This document shows positions 1 to 8,885 of a stretch of DNA of 64,000 nt, in pieces (position 1 is the stretch's first letter; every line of letters starts with the position of its first letter). Position numbers and translations under genes: made by a program. Origin of the DNA: an uncultured Clostridia bacterium (lineage in GTDB: Bacteria > Bacillota > Clostridia > TANB77 > CAG-508); NCBI GenBank assembly GCA_934155265.1, contig CAKPGU010000007.1:1-64000 (forward strand). Reading direction: 5' to 3'. The notes beneath the pieces were generated by a model that was not told the origin of the DNA, made no database searches, and saw nothing but the letters and a program-made list of their open reading frames with translations.

Positions 1-66
1 TCCGCGACTCGAACGCGGGACAACTTGATTAAAAGTCAAGTGCTCTACCACCTGAGCTAATAGCCC
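1..66 (-). tRNA. tRNA-Lys (UUU), 3' end cut by window edge
   Basis: Read on the minus strand, the sequence begins GGGCTATTAGCTC, has an anticodon stem around CTTTTAA (anticodon TTT), and a T-arm GCGTTCGAGTCGC. The last part of the acceptor stem (about eight bases) lies beyond base 1. The identity as lysine acceptor follows from the anticodon. Confidence 0.95.
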
Positions 67-94
67 GTATGCATGTATTGCACAACGCTTATTT

Positions 95-123
95 ATATTA
101 CAACATTTTTTTACGCTTGTCAA
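95..123 (-). promoter_or_regulatory. Promoter of tRNA-Lys
   Basis: On the minus strand TTGACA (123-118) is followed after 17 bases by TAATAT (100-95), about 30 bases before the tRNA. The -35 box sits in TATTGACAAGCG, a string also found at the rpmH and tRNA-Ser promoters. Confidence 0.7.
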
Positions 124-160
124 TACATTTTTTAAAAAATTTTAAATTTTTTTTATTTTT

Positions 161-346
161 TTATGCATTTAGTTTTTCTATGACTTCTTCAACATCTATT
201 CCATGAACTTCACAAGCTTCTTCTAATGTTTCCATTTGAGATGCTGGACACCCTATACAATGCATTCCGCAGTCAATTAAAATTTCTGCTTTTTCTGGTG
301 CAACTTGTAAAATTTCACCTATTTTTGTATCTTTATTAAATTTCAT
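161..346 (-). CDS. DUF1858 redox-disulfide domain protein
   Basis: A 61-residue stand-alone protein of the DUF1858 family, a small domain seen alone or fused to hybrid-cluster and similar redox proteins. The family signature is visible as a cysteine cluster, CGMHCIGC, preceded by TKIGEILQVAPEKAEIL and followed by a short helical tail (ETLEEACEVHGIDVEEV). The start has a strong AGGAGG ribosome binding site six bases upstream. The biochemical role of the family is not established; a thiol or metal function in an anaerobe is inferred from the CxxC pair. It is a single-gene unit lying between tRNA-Lys and the divergent secretion operon. Confidence 0.85.
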   Translation of the reverse strand: MKFNKDTKIGEILQVAPEKAEILIDCGMHCIGCPASQMETLEEACEVHGIDVEEVIEKLNA

Positions 347-403
347 TTAAAACCTCCTAAATTTATTGTCAAAAATATTTTACCACAAATTTTCAAAAAA
401 GTA

Positions 404-432
404 TAGACATTTTTCAAATTTTGTTATATTAT
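404..432 (+). promoter_or_regulatory. Likely promoter of secretion operon 1
   Basis: TAGACA (404-409) and TATTAT (427-432) are separated by 17 bases and lie just ahead of the first gene of the rightward type IV secretion cluster. The match to the sigma-A consensus is moderate. Confidence 0.4.
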
Positions 433-474
433 GTTTATCGAAAAAGTTCAAATAAGGCGGTGATATTCTTTTTT

Positions 475-627
475 ATGACATTAAATTCATTAATAAATAT
501 CTTTTTTATCTTTTATATTATTAGTGTTTTTATTACTTTATATTCAATTTATACTTTTTTTGATATTAAATTATTTCATAATTTACAAGGTTCAAAATTA
601 AAAATAAAACAAAATCAAAATTTATAG
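475..627 (+). CDS. Small single-span membrane protein heading T4SS operon 1
   Basis: About 50 residues from the ATG at 475. A long hydrophobic segment (roughly residues 5-30, rich in Phe, Ile and Tyr) is followed by a short basic tail. I do not recognise a family. The GGCGG at 456-460 is 14 bases from this ATG, unusually far, so initiation may occur slightly upstream at a non-ATG codon. It ends just before the AGGAGG of the coupling-protein gene, so it is probably co-transcribed. It may be a small accessory of the secretion apparatus, but that rests on position only. Confidence 0.5.
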   Translation: MTLNSLINIFFIFYIISVFITLYSIYTFFDIKLFHNLQGSKLKIKQNQNL

Positions 628-637
628 GAGGTTAATT

Positions 638-2320
638 ATAAAACGCTTAATTTTTTTAGTTACCACTTTAATAATGATATCTTTTTGCACTTTCCAATTT
701 TTTTTACCATTATATACAGCAAACGAAGTCATTGTTTCATTTGGTTTACACCCTTTCGATATTTGTTGCAATAATCCTTCTCTTTGGAATTTTCTAAAAA
801 TTAGTTTCATATTTTTTTATACATTTTCAAATTTTATTATAATCAATTCACTAATTTTAAGATTTAAACTTTTTGAAAAATCTTCTCCTAAAAGTTCAAT
901 CCAAAATATTTCAACAAAATCAAATTTACAATTGCTTATAGGCAAAAATTTAGAAACAAATCAAAACATTTATATCCCAGAAATAGGATTATATCAAAAC
1001 TTTATAATAACAGGAACAATAGGTACGGGAAAAACAAGTTCAGCAATGTATCCTTTTACTGAACAATTAATAAAATTTAATTCTTTAAATCCAGATAAAA
1101 AACTAGGAATTTTAATATTAGATGTAAAAGGAAATTATTTCAAGCAAGTTAAAAATTTTGCTTCAAAATATCATTTAGAAAAAGATATTATTGAAATAAG
1201 CCTTACTTCCAAAATTAGATATAATCCATTGCATAAGCCCAATTTAAACCCTATCGTTTTAGCTAACCGTTTAAAAACTATTTTATTGTTATTTTCTGAA
1301 AATAATTCAGAATCATTTTGGTTAGACAAGGCCGAGCAAATTCTTTCAGAATGTATTAAACTTTGTAGATTATACAACAATGGATATGTAACATTTATTG
1401 AATTGCATAAATTAATTACAGAACCAGAATATTATAAAAGTAAAATTGAAATTTTAAGAAATTTATTTTGCCAGTCAAAATTCACTCATAAAGAAATATA
1501 TGAATTAAATTCCGCCTTAAACTTTTTCGAAAAAGAATTTAATTCACTAGATCCAAGAACTCTAGCAATATTAAAATCTGAAATTTCTCGTATTACTAAT
1601 ATTTTTGTCACAGATTATAATGTTTCAAAAGTTTTTTGTCCACCAAAAAATAAATTAAATTTTAAAGGATTTAATTCAATGTTGCAAACTGGAAAAATTG
1701 TAGTTTTAAATATGAATATTGCAGAATATAAAAATTTATCTAAAATAATTGCAACTTATTTAAAATTAGATTTTCAATCAGAAATAATGTACAGACTCTC
1801 TCATTCGCAAGTTCGCCCATCTGCATTTATTTGTGATGAATATTCTGAATACGTTACTAAAACAGATGCAGATTTCTTTTCACTTAGTCGTGAGGCCAAA
1901 TGCATTAATATTGTTTCTACTCAAAGTTATTCTTCTTTAAAAAATACCTTAAAAGACGAAACTGCTGTAAGAGTTATACTTCAAAATTTAATTAATAAAT
2001 TATGGTTTAGAACTGATGATATTTTTACAATTGAAGAAGTTCAAAAGCAACTTGGTAGAGAAGACAAAAAATACCTTTCAAAAAGCATTTCTGAAAATGC
2101 GAAAGAAACAAAATTCAGTTATATTACTAATTCTCTAAATTCACAAAATTCTAGTATTACAGAAAGTATTAATACTTACACACAAAAAGATTTTATTTTT
2201 GACACAAATTATTTTACACAAAACTTAGAAACATTTTCATCATTAGCTTTTTTGTCTGATGGTAACAATATTTTAAAACCAACAAAATTGAAAATGTTTC
2301 CATATTTTAAGAAAGGATGA
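638..2320 (+). CDS. Type IV coupling protein, VirD4/TraG family
   Basis: Inner-membrane ATPase that in conjugation systems brings DNA or protein substrates to the secretion channel. Two N-terminal membrane segments are followed by Walker A (GTIGTGKTSS, about residues 127-135), Walker B (ILILDVKGNY, about 165-175) and a second acidic motif (FICDEYSEY, about 398-406), all typical of VirD4/TraG. Length (560 residues) fits Firmicutes members. The best-placed start is ATA at 638, six bases after AGGAGG (626-631). This adds a basic-hydrophobic signal-like start (KRLIFLVTTLIM). The first ATG, at 674, has no ribosome binding site. It is followed after four bases by the pilin-like gene. Confidence 0.88.
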   Translation: MKRLIFLVTTLIMISFCTFQFFLPLYTANEVIVSFGLHPFDICCNNPSLWNFLKISFIFFYTFSNFIIINSLILRFKLFEKSSPKSSIQNISTKSNLQLLIGKNLETNQNIYIPEIGLYQNFIITGTIGTGKTSSAMYPFTEQLIKFNSLNPDKKLGILILDVKGNYFKQVKNFASKYHLEKDIIEISLTSKIRYNPLHKPNLNPIVLANRLKTILLLFSENNSESFWLDKAEQILSECIKLCRLYNNGYVTFIELHKLITEPEYYKSKIEILRNLFCQSKFTHKEIYELNSALNFFEKEFNSLDPRTLAILKSEISRITNIFVTDYNVSKVFCPPKNKLNFKGFNSMLQTGKIVVLNMNIAEYKNLSKIIATYLKLDFQSEIMYRLSHSQVRPSAFICDEYSEYVTKTDADFFSLSREAKCINIVSTQSYSSLKNTLKDETAVRVILQNLINKLWFRTDDIFTIEEVQKQLGREDKKYLSKSISENAKETKFSYITNSLNSQNSSITESINTYTQKDFIFDTNYFTQNLETFSSLAFLSDGNNILKPTKLKMFPYFKKG

Positions 2321-2324
2321 TTTT

Positions 2325-2642
2325 ATGAAAAAATTATTATTTACATTTATTTTATCGATTTTTTTATTATTATTTTTATCAACAACAGTTTTTGGTGCAA
2401 CTCCAAAACTAGTAAATAAAATTAATTCTGCTTTTGAAAATATAGAAAGTTGGATTATAAAAATATCAACTCCTGCAGCTGCTGTTGCAGTTTGTAGTGG
2501 TGCACTAATGAGAAAATTTAGTTTTGGAGATGAAGAAAAAATTCGAACTGGAAAAAAACTAATCACAGGCTCTCTCTTCTCATATGCTTTTATTTTAGCT
2601 ATTGACCTTGTTTTATCTGCAATACAATCTCTTGTTGGTTAG
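2325..2642 (+). CDS. VirB2/TrbC-like pilin subunit, T4SS 1
   Basis: 105 residues: a signal peptide ending around VFGA (residues 20-24), then an amphipathic stretch and two hydrophobic segments (about 47-62 and 80-100), with a short polar loop containing GDEEKIRTGKK between them. This signal-plus-two-helix layout is that of VirB2/TrbC-type pilins. Primary sequence alone is weak for so small a family, so the assignment leans on the neighbours: coupling ATPase upstream, VirB6-like protein downstream. The start codon overlaps the end region of the coupling-protein gene and follows a GAAAGGATG ribosome binding site. Confidence 0.75.
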   Translation: MKKLLFTFILSIFLLLFLSTTVFGATPKLVNKINSAFENIESWIIKISTPAAAVAVCSGALMRKFSFGDEEKIRTGKKLITGSLFSYAFILAIDLVLSAIQSLVG

Positions 2643-2650
2643 GAGGTTAA

Positions 2651-3520
2651 ATGGAAAATAATTCAAATATTACAACAAATATTATAGAAGCAATTAATAC
2701 AATTTTAGGAAATTTATTTTCATCAATAGATACAAATATTTATAATATTTTAGATGATGTAACTTTTGTTAGTTCTGATATTATACATGACTCTTTTTTT
2801 GAAAAAATTTTAGGTACTTCTGCTACAAATGGAATTATTCTAATTTCAAATTCATTGCTTTTTGGATTCTTGCTTTTTTATGCTATAAAATATTTAATGT
2901 CACATTTTACATATTCACAAATAGAAAAACCTCATCAATTTATATTTAAAGCAATTATTTTTGGAATTTGTATTAATTGTTCTTATTTTTTAATAGGACA
3001 AGTCTTAGATTTAGTTTCTACGATAACACTTGCATTAAGAGGAATTGGTGAAGATTTATTTAATAAAAATATTTGTTTTTCTGAACTGATTGTTGAAATA
3101 AATAAATCAAATTTATTAGATAAATCTTCTGATATTTTCTCATTAGACGGCATTATTAAAGCTTCACTTTCTGTTTCCCTATTAAACTTAGTTTTCACAT
3201 ATTCTTTTAGATATGTGATGATTAAAATATTTATTTTAATCACCCCTTTTGCAATTTTATCATTGATTTTAGAAAATACATCATGGTTCTTTAGAGCATG
3301 GATCCGTAATTTATTTTCATTATTATTTATTCAAATTATTGTTTCTATTGTTCTTTTAATATTATTTTCAATGGATTACTCTTCTAGTAATTTAATGATA
3401 AAATTCATTTATGTTGGAGCTATTTATGCTTTGATAAAAGCAAATTCTTTTGCAAGAGATTTTTTAGGCGGAGTTTCCACAACTTTTTCTCAAAATGTGG
3501 AAAACTTGTTTAAAAAATAA
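2651..3520 (+). CDS. VirB6/TrbL-like polytopic membrane protein, T4SS 1
   Basis: 289 residues with about six membrane spans (for example around 60-80, 95-120, 185-205, 215-240 and 250-270). Polytopic proteins of this size between pilin and PrgI genes are the VirB6/TrbL channel component of Firmicutes conjugation systems. The central loop (residues 130-165) is polar. A strong AGGAGG ribosome binding site lies just upstream and the gap to the pilin gene is eight bases. It is much shorter than its counterpart in the second system at 33.9 kb and lacks that protein's long charged tail. Confidence 0.75.
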   Translation: MENNSNITTNIIEAINTILGNLFSSIDTNIYNILDDVTFVSSDIIHDSFFEKILGTSATNGIILISNSLLFGFLLFYAIKYLMSHFTYSQIEKPHQFIFKAIIFGICINCSYFLIGQVLDLVSTITLALRGIGEDLFNKNICFSELIVEINKSNLLDKSSDIFSLDGIIKASLSVSLLNLVFTYSFRYVMIKIFILITPFAILSLILENTSWFFRAWIRNLFSLLFIQIIVSIVLLILFSMDYSSSNLMIKFIYVGAIYALIKANSFARDFLGGVSTTFSQNVENLFKK

Positions 3521-3533
3521 GATTGGAGGTATT

Positions 3534-3818
3534 ATGAAATTTATTTTTCCACAGAATTATAATTTCAAAAATAAACTATTTGGAATTATCGAATATTCTA
3601 CGGCATTTTTCAATTTAATATGTTATTTAATAACCTTTTTATTTTTACATATTATCTTTAAAAATTGGAGTATAAAAATTTTTTTATTAATCTCATTATG
3701 TTTTCCACTTACTATTTTCAGCATCATTGGATTTAATGGAGAACCCATTACATATGTCTTTTCATATGTGATAAAATTTTTAATACATCCCAAATTATAT
3801 TTATTTAAAAAATATTAA
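3534..3818 (+). CDS. PrgI/VirB3-like membrane protein, T4SS 1
   Basis: 94 residues beginning MKFIFPQNYNFKNKLFGIIEY, with two adjacent membrane helices (about 24-45 and 48-66) and an ending FLIHPKLYLFKKY. The N-terminal P-x-Y...K.FG pattern, paired helices and R/K-x-Y-x-Y-K end resemble the PrgI/VirB3-like proteins that sit next to VirB4 in Gram-positive systems. The ATG at 3534 is chosen because GGAGG lies five bases upstream; an earlier in-frame ATG (3495) would overlap the previous gene. It ends this transcription unit, and the matching VirB4 genes are on the other side of gyrA. Confidence 0.65.
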   Translation: MKFIFPQNYNFKNKLFGIIEYSTAFFNLICYLITFLFLHIIFKNWSIKIFLLISLCFPLTIFSIIGFNGEPITYVFSYVIKFLIHPKLYLFKKY

Positions 3819-3827
3819 ATTTAAGTC

Positions 3828-3855
3828 TTGATTTTATTTTCTGACATGATATAAT
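3828..3855 (+). promoter_or_regulatory. Promoter of the dnaD-dnaC-like pair
   Basis: TTGATT (3828-3833), 16-base spacer and TATAAT (3850-3855) with an extended TGA before the -10. It suggests the replication pair is transcribed independently of the secretion genes upstream. Confidence 0.65.
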
Positions 3856-3894
3856 TCTACTTAGCTTATCAAGATTTATGAAGGAGGATAACAA

Positions 3895-4932
3895 ATGAAA
3901 CTAGAGCAACCAGAATTACCACTATTATTTTCAGAGACAATTGTACCAGACATTTTTTTTGCAGAATATTTATCTCAAATGCCTGCCAATAGTGTAAAAG
4001 TTTATCTTTATATGATTTTTCTATCAAAATATAATAAAGATATAAAACTAAATGATATGTCTAGAAAACTAGCTTTACCTTTAAAAGATATAAATGACGC
4101 TATCGCTTATTTGGAAAATGAAGAATTAATAACCAAAAAAGAAACTGGTTATATAGTAACAAATTTACAAGAAAAAACTCTTCATAAATTGTATAAACCA
4201 AATTTAACAGCAACACCAGAAAAAGTTGCAGACGTTGCAAAAAATAAAGCTCGTGCTAAAGTTATAGACCATATTAATAATGCATATTTTCAAGGAATTA
4301 TGGGACCATCTTGGTATAATGATATTGACTTATGGTTCACAAAATATAATTTCGATGATCAAGTTATGATTGCATTATTTGATTATTGTTTTAAACGTTC
4401 TGCATTGCACAAAAAATATGTTCAAACAGTTGCTGAAGCCTGGGGAAATAATAGAATACAAACTTGGAACGATTTAGATATGTATTATCAAAAGCAAGAA
4501 AAATTGGTTAAAATTAAGAAAACTATTGCCAAAAAACTTGGAAAACCTACACTTACTCAATATGAAGAAGCTTATATCGAAAAATGGGTTATTGATTTTG
4601 GATATGACCTTAATATTATCGAAATTGCACTTAAACGTACAACATTTAAATCTAATCCAACATTTGAATATTTTAACAATATAATTACAGACTGGCATGA
4701 TAGAAACTTAAAAACTGCAAATGAAATTCTAGCCTTTATAGAGCAAAGAAATAAACAGAAGAAAGATACTAAACAATTAGAAAAACAAGTTGCAAAAGCA
4801 ACTTTTGATCAAAGACAATATGATAATTTAGCATTTTTATATGCAAATTCTGGAATGAATCCAGTTGAACCTAAAATTTCTGCTGATTCAATATCAGGAT
4901 TTTCTAACATAGAAGGAGATATTAATGTCTAA
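3895..4932 (+). CDS. DnaD-domain replication initiation protein
   Basis: 345 residues with an N-terminal winged-helix region (about 1-110; SVKVYLYMIFLSKYN then LNDMSRKLALPLKDINDAI) and a C-terminal DnaD/DnaB_2 domain (about 205-290) containing the aromatic motif FEYFNNIITDWHDRNLKT. DnaD-type proteins work at primosome assembly in Firmicutes together with a DnaC/DnaI helicase loader, which is the next gene and overlaps this one by eight bases. The ribosome binding site is GGAGG, seven bases before the ATG. Whether this is the chromosomal DnaD or one acquired with the secretion region cannot be settled here; its place near oriC fits the former. Confidence 0.88.
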   Translation: MKLEQPELPLLFSETIVPDIFFAEYLSQMPANSVKVYLYMIFLSKYNKDIKLNDMSRKLALPLKDINDAIAYLENEELITKKETGYIVTNLQEKTLHKLYKPNLTATPEKVADVAKNKARAKVIDHINNAYFQGIMGPSWYNDIDLWFTKYNFDDQVMIALFDYCFKRSALHKKYVQTVAEAWGNNRIQTWNDLDMYYQKQEKLVKIKKTIAKKLGKPTLTQYEEAYIEKWVIDFGYDLNIIEIALKRTTFKSNPTFEYFNNIITDWHDRNLKTANEILAFIEQRNKQKKDTKQLEKQVAKATFDQRQYDNLAFLYANSGMNPVEPKISADSISGFSNIEGDINV

Positions 4933-5932
4933 CGAAATATTATCTACACTTTTATTAGAATATGATAAAAAGAAATTAAAAGCTGAGCTAGATTTAGAAA
5001 AAAGAAAAGAAGAACTTTACCAAAAAATTCCTAGACTACAAGAAATTGAAACAGAATTAAATAATTTTGCAATAGCCACAACAAAAGAAATTTTAAAAGG
5101 TTCTTCTACTTCTTTAGCAAATTTAAATCAAAAAGTTTCAGAATTAAAATTAGAAAAAGAAAAAATATTAAAAGAAAATAATATTAAACCAGATTATTTA
5201 GAACCTTATTATGAATGCAATATTTGTAAAGACACTGGATATATTCAATCTGAAAATTCTGCTTCAGTTTTATGTTCTTGCTTAAAACAAAAATTATTAG
5301 ATATATCTTATAATAAATCTAATATTTCAAATTTGGGTAAAGAAAATTTTGAAACATTTAATGTTAATATATTTTCAGATAAAATTGAACCTGAAAAATA
5401 TAGATTAAATATATCACCAAGACAAAATATTATTTCAATAAAAGAAAAATGTATCGAATTTGTTAAAAACTTTGACAACCCAGATACACACAATTTATTA
5501 TTTACTGGAAATACTGGTCTTGGGAAAACTTTTATGAGTAATTGCATTGCTAATGAATTAATCAAAAATGGAAAAAACGTTCTTTATCAAACAGCTCCAG
5601 TTTTACTTGAAACTATTATTGATAATAAAATGAACAAATATAAAAATTCAAAACAAGATGATTTTTATAAAAATGTATTAGAATCTGATTTATTAATTAT
5701 AGATGATTTAGGCACAGAATGTTTAAATAGTATGAAATTAAGTGAATTATTTACTGTTTTAAATACAAGATTATTAAATTTAAATAATCATGTTACAAAA
5801 ACAATTATTTCTACTAATTTAAATATTAATAATATTTTTAAAAATTATGAAGAACGTATTGGTTCCAGAATCGCTGGATTTTATGATATATACTATTTCT
5901 TTGGTGATGATTTACGATTTAAACATAAATAA
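4925..5932 (+). CDS. DnaC/DnaI-type helicase loader ATPase
   Basis: 335-residue AAA+ protein. An N-terminal coiled region (1-90) precedes a cysteine cluster (YECNICKDTG...CSC, about 97-120) as in DnaI-type loaders. The ATPase core follows: Walker A GNTGLGKTF (about 196-204), Walker B LLIIDDLGTE (about 256-265), sensor STNL and arginine finger region (YEERIGSRI). The C terminus ends FGDDLRFKHK, typical of the IstB/DnaC group. It loads the replicative helicase with DnaD. Its pairing with a DnaD gene argues for replication rather than the transposon helper IstB, and no transposase is adjacent. Confidence 0.9.
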   Translation: MSNEILSTLLLEYDKKKLKAELDLEKRKEELYQKIPRLQEIETELNNFAIATTKEILKGSSTSLANLNQKVSELKLEKEKILKENNIKPDYLEPYYECNICKDTGYIQSENSASVLCSCLKQKLLDISYNKSNISNLGKENFETFNVNIFSDKIEPEKYRLNISPRQNIISIKEKCIEFVKNFDNPDTHNLLFTGNTGLGKTFMSNCIANELIKNGKNVLYQTAPVLLETIIDNKMNKYKNSKQDDFYKNVLESDLLIIDDLGTECLNSMKLSELFTVLNTRLLNLNNHVTKTIISTNLNINNIFKNYEERIGSRIAGFYDIYYFFGDDLRFKHK

Positions 5933-6006
5933 TATATATTTTAATTAGCCAAAAAAAGCATAAATAAAATTATATTTATCTTGCTTTTTTATATAAAATT
6001 TTCTAC

Positions 6007-6038
6007 AAAAAAAGAGACCATATAATGATCTCTTTTTT
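6007..6038. terminator. Bidirectional terminator between dnaC-like gene and gyrA
   Basis: AAAAAAGAGA (6008-6017) pairs with TCTCTTTTTT (6029-6038), extended by CAT/ATG inside. Runs of A and T on both sides let it serve the two converging genes. A weaker A/T-rich hairpin lies just left of it (5950-5990). Confidence 0.85.
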
Positions 6039-6045
6039 ATTTATA

Positions 6046-8496
6046 TTAATCTTCTTCTACTTCTGCTATTTCTGGTGTTAATGTTTCAATACTTACTACT
6101 TTTCCACCATCTGTTGTTCTCATTAAAGTAACACCTTGTGTTGGACGACCTAATACGCTAATATCTTTAACTTTTAATCTTATAATTGTTCCTTTATCTG
6201 TTATAAGCATTACATCTTCATCATCAGTAGCAATTCTTGCTCCAACTAACTTTCCTGTTTTTGGTGTTATTTTATATGTTACTACACCTTTTCCTCCACG
6301 AATTTGTACTCTATATTCATCAAGTTCTGTTCTCTTTCCAAATCCATTTTCAGTTATAGCTAATAGTGTTGCTTTTCCACCTGAAATAATAGATTCCATT
6401 CCAATTACTTCGTCATCTTCATCAAGTCTTATTCCTATAACACCTTGAGAAACTCTACCTATTGGACGTACATCTTTTTCATCAAATGTAATACACATAC
6501 CATTTCTTGTAACAAGAACTACATTGTCTTCACCATCTGTTAATCTAACAGCAATTAATTCATCATCTTCTTTTAATGTAATTCCTTGTAATCCTGTTTT
6601 ACGTGCAGAATTGTACTCAGCTAAAGCTGTTTTCTTTATTAATCCTTTCTTTGTAGCCATCAATAAATATTTTCCTTCTGCAAAGTTTTGTATTGGAATT
6701 ACTGCAGAAACTTTTTCACCTGCATCTAAGCTTAGCAAGTTTACAATTGCTGTTCCCCTAGCAGTTCTACCTGCTTCTGGAACTTCATATCCTCTTAATT
6801 TATATAATTTTCCTTTATTAGTAAAGAATAAAATTGTATCATGTGTTGAAGCTGTAAAGATTTGTTTTACAAAGTCTTCTTCTCTTGTTGCAATTCCTGT
6901 AATTCCTTTTCCACCACGTTTTTGACTTCTATATGTATCTATTGGCATTCTCTTAACATATCCAAAATGTGTTAAAGCTATTACAGATTGTTCTTCTTTA
7001 ATTAAATCATCAATATCAATTTCTCCTTCTGCTGCAACAATCTTTGTTTTTCTATCATCTCCAAATTTATCTCTAATTTCAATAAGTTCTTCTTTAATAA
7101 TATCAAAAACTAATTTTTCGCTATTTAAAATTGCTCTTAAATGTTCAATTAATTCCATTAACTGTTTATATTCTTCTTCAATTTTTTCACGTTGTAATCC
7201 TGATAATGTTTTTAATCTCATATCAAGAATTGCTTGTGCTTGAATATCAGTTAATCCAAATCTTTTCATTAATCTTTCTTTAGCATCATCATATGAACTA
7301 CGAATAATTGCAATTACTTCATCAATATTATCAATTGCTATTCTTAATCCTTCTAATATATGTGCTCTTGCAAGTGCTTTATCTAAGTCGAATTGAGTTC
7401 TACGTAAAATTACTGTTTTTCTATGATCTATGTAACAATCTAAACATTGTCTTAAAGTTAAAATTTTTGGTTCATCATTTACTAATGCTAACATTATTAC
7501 ACCAAATGTGTCTTGCATTTGTGTATTTTTATATAATTGGTTTAAAACAACTTGTGGATTAGCATCTCTTTTTAATTCCATTACAATTCTAACTTTATCT
7601 TTTCTATCAGATTCATCACGTAATTCTGAAATTCCTTCAATTCTTTTTTCTCTTGTTAATCTGGCAATATTCTCAATTAAACGAGCCTTATTTACTTGAT
7701 ATGGTAATGATGAAACAATTATTCTTTGTTTGTTTCCACTCATTTCTTCTATTTCAGCTTCAGCTCTCATTATGATTTTACCTTTTCCTGTTTTATAGGC
7801 CTCTTTAATTCCTTCTAAACCTAATATTAATCCACCTGTTGGGAAATCTGGTCCTTTTATAATTTTTATTAAATCATCATCAGATACATTATCATCATCT
7901 ATAATTTTTATAATACCATTTATTACTTCTGTTAAATTATGTGGTGGTATATTTGTTGCCATACCTACGGCAATACCAGATGAACCATTAACTAATAATG
8001 CAGGTACTTTTGCTGGCAATACTTTTGGTTCTTGCAATCTGTCATCATAGTTTGGCATAAAATCTACAGTATTTTTTTCAATATCTACTAACATTTGCTC
8101 AGCTATTTTTGACATTCTTGCTTCTGTATACCTCATTGCTGCAGCTCCATCACCATCTATAGATCCAAAATTACCATGTCCATCAATTAACATATATCTC
8201 ATTGAGAAGTCTTGTGCCATTCTTACCATTGCGTCATAAACAGATGCATCACCATGTGGATGATATCTTCCTAATACAGAACCAACTGTATTAGCACATT
8301 TCCTGTATGGCTTGTCTGATGTAATTCCATCTTCATGCATTGCATACAAAATTCTTCTATGTACTGGTTTCAATCCATCTCTTACGTCAGGTAACGCTCT
8401 TGATACAATTACACTCATTGCATAATCTATATAGGCAGTTCTCATCTCTTGTTCAATATCTCTCTGGATTACATTTCCATCTTGTCGTTCTTCCAT
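6046..8496 (-). CDS. gyrA: DNA gyrase subunit A
   Basis: 816 residues, normal length. The DNA breakage-reunion domain is intact: SVIVSRALPDVRDGLKPVHRR near the N terminus, then AAMRYTEARM with the catalytic tyrosine near residue 122. The GyrA box (QKRGGKG, about residue 535), which marks a true gyrase A with a DNA-wrapping C-terminal pinwheel rather than ParC, is present. It supplies the strand-passage half of gyrase with GyrB. Unusually it is not next to gyrB: a regulator and a set of type IV secretion genes lie between them. A promoter is seen immediately upstream. Confidence 0.98.
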   Translation of the reverse strand: MEERQDGNVIQRDIEQEMRTAYIDYAMSVIVSRALPDVRDGLKPVHRRILYAMHEDGITSDKPYRKCANTVGSVLGRYHPHGDASVYDAMVRMAQDFSMRYMLIDGHGNFGSIDGDGAAAMRYTEARMSKIAEQMLVDIEKNTVDFMPNYDDRLQEPKVLPAKVPALLVNGSSGIAVGMATNIPPHNLTEVINGIIKIIDDDNVSDDDLIKIIKGPDFPTGGLILGLEGIKEAYKTGKGKIIMRAEAEIEEMSGNKQRIIVSSLPYQVNKARLIENIARLTREKRIEGISELRDESDRKDKVRIVMELKRDANPQVVLNQLYKNTQMQDTFGVIMLALVNDEPKILTLRQCLDCYIDHRKTVILRRTQFDLDKALARAHILEGLRIAIDNIDEVIAIIRSSYDDAKERLMKRFGLTDIQAQAILDMRLKTLSGLQREKIEEEYKQLMELIEHLRAILNSEKLVFDIIKEELIEIRDKFGDDRKTKIVAAEGEIDIDDLIKEEQSVIALTHFGYVKRMPIDTYRSQKRGGKGITGIATREEDFVKQIFTASTHDTILFFTNKGKLYKLRGYEVPEAGRTARGTAIVNLLSLDAGEKVSAVIPIQNFAEGKYLLMATKKGLIKKTALAEYNSARKTGLQGITLKEDDELIAVRLTDGEDNVVLVTRNGMCITFDEKDVRPIGRVSQGVIGIRLDEDDEVIGMESIISGGKATLLAITENGFGKRTELDEYRVQIRGGKGVVTYKITPKTGKLVGARIATDDEDVMLITDKGTIIRLKVKDISVLGRPTQGVTLMRTTDGGKVVSIETLTPEIAEVEED

Positions 8497-8534
8497 AGTT
8501 TTCTACCTCTTTCTTTTTTTACTTTTACAGTTGT

Positions 8535-8563
8535 ATTATATTATACTAATCCTTATTTTGCAA
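8535..8563 (-). promoter_or_regulatory. Promoter of gyrA
   Basis: On the minus strand TTGCAA (8563-8558), 17-base spacer, TATAAT (8540-8535), about 40 bases before the gyrA start. It shows that gyrA is now its own transcription unit. Confidence 0.75.
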
Positions 8564-8594
8564 GGCTTTTCGGCAATTATTTTGTTTTTTTTCC

Positions 8595-8807
8595 TTACTT
8601 TTTTATACTATTTATTATGAAATTTATTCCATCTTTAAAACCCTCTTTATAATATAATTCACTAATTATTCCTAGCTTTATATTCTCTCTTTCTTCCACA
8701 TTTTCTTCCTTTATATTTTTTATTCTTTTATGATATTCTTCTTGAATATTTTTCTCTACAATTTCTTGTCTTTTTATATAAATTTCATTTAAAATTTCAT
8801 CAAACAT
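8595..8807 (-). CDS. Small charged protein of unknown function
   Basis: About 70 residues from the ATG at 8807, which has TTGGTGAT just upstream; an earlier in-frame ATG at 8852 lacks a ribosome binding site. The sequence is mostly helical and charged and ends ELYYKEGFKDGINFIINSI. That ending loosely resembles the F-x-x-GF-x-x-G end of DUF6809-type small Firmicutes proteins, a resemblance only. It is divergent from the XRE-type regulator, a layout common for a regulator and its target, so control by that repressor is a reasonable guess. Confidence 0.55.
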   Translation of the reverse strand: MFDEILNEIYIKRQEIVEKNIQEEYHKRIKNIKEENVEERENIKLGIISELYYKEGFKDGINFIINSIKK

Positions 8808-8885
8808 ATTATCACCAAAATTATTATTTACAATTTTAATTTTTTTATTCATTTAAAATATTCGTTTAAATATTATATAATATTC

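Noticed and set aside
4925..5932. IstB transposon helper ATPase
   Set aside because: The cysteine cluster at the N terminus, pairing with a DnaD gene and absence of a transposase favour a DnaC/DnaI helicase loader.
7308..7562. Rightward frames within gyrA (also 6524-6925 and 7508-7699)
   Set aside because: They are antisense to a strongly conserved gene and give low-complexity hydrophobic translations.
8808..8852. Upstream ATG (8852) for the small gene next to the XRE regulator
   Set aside because: No ribosome binding site; the ATG at 8807 has GGTGAT correctly placed.
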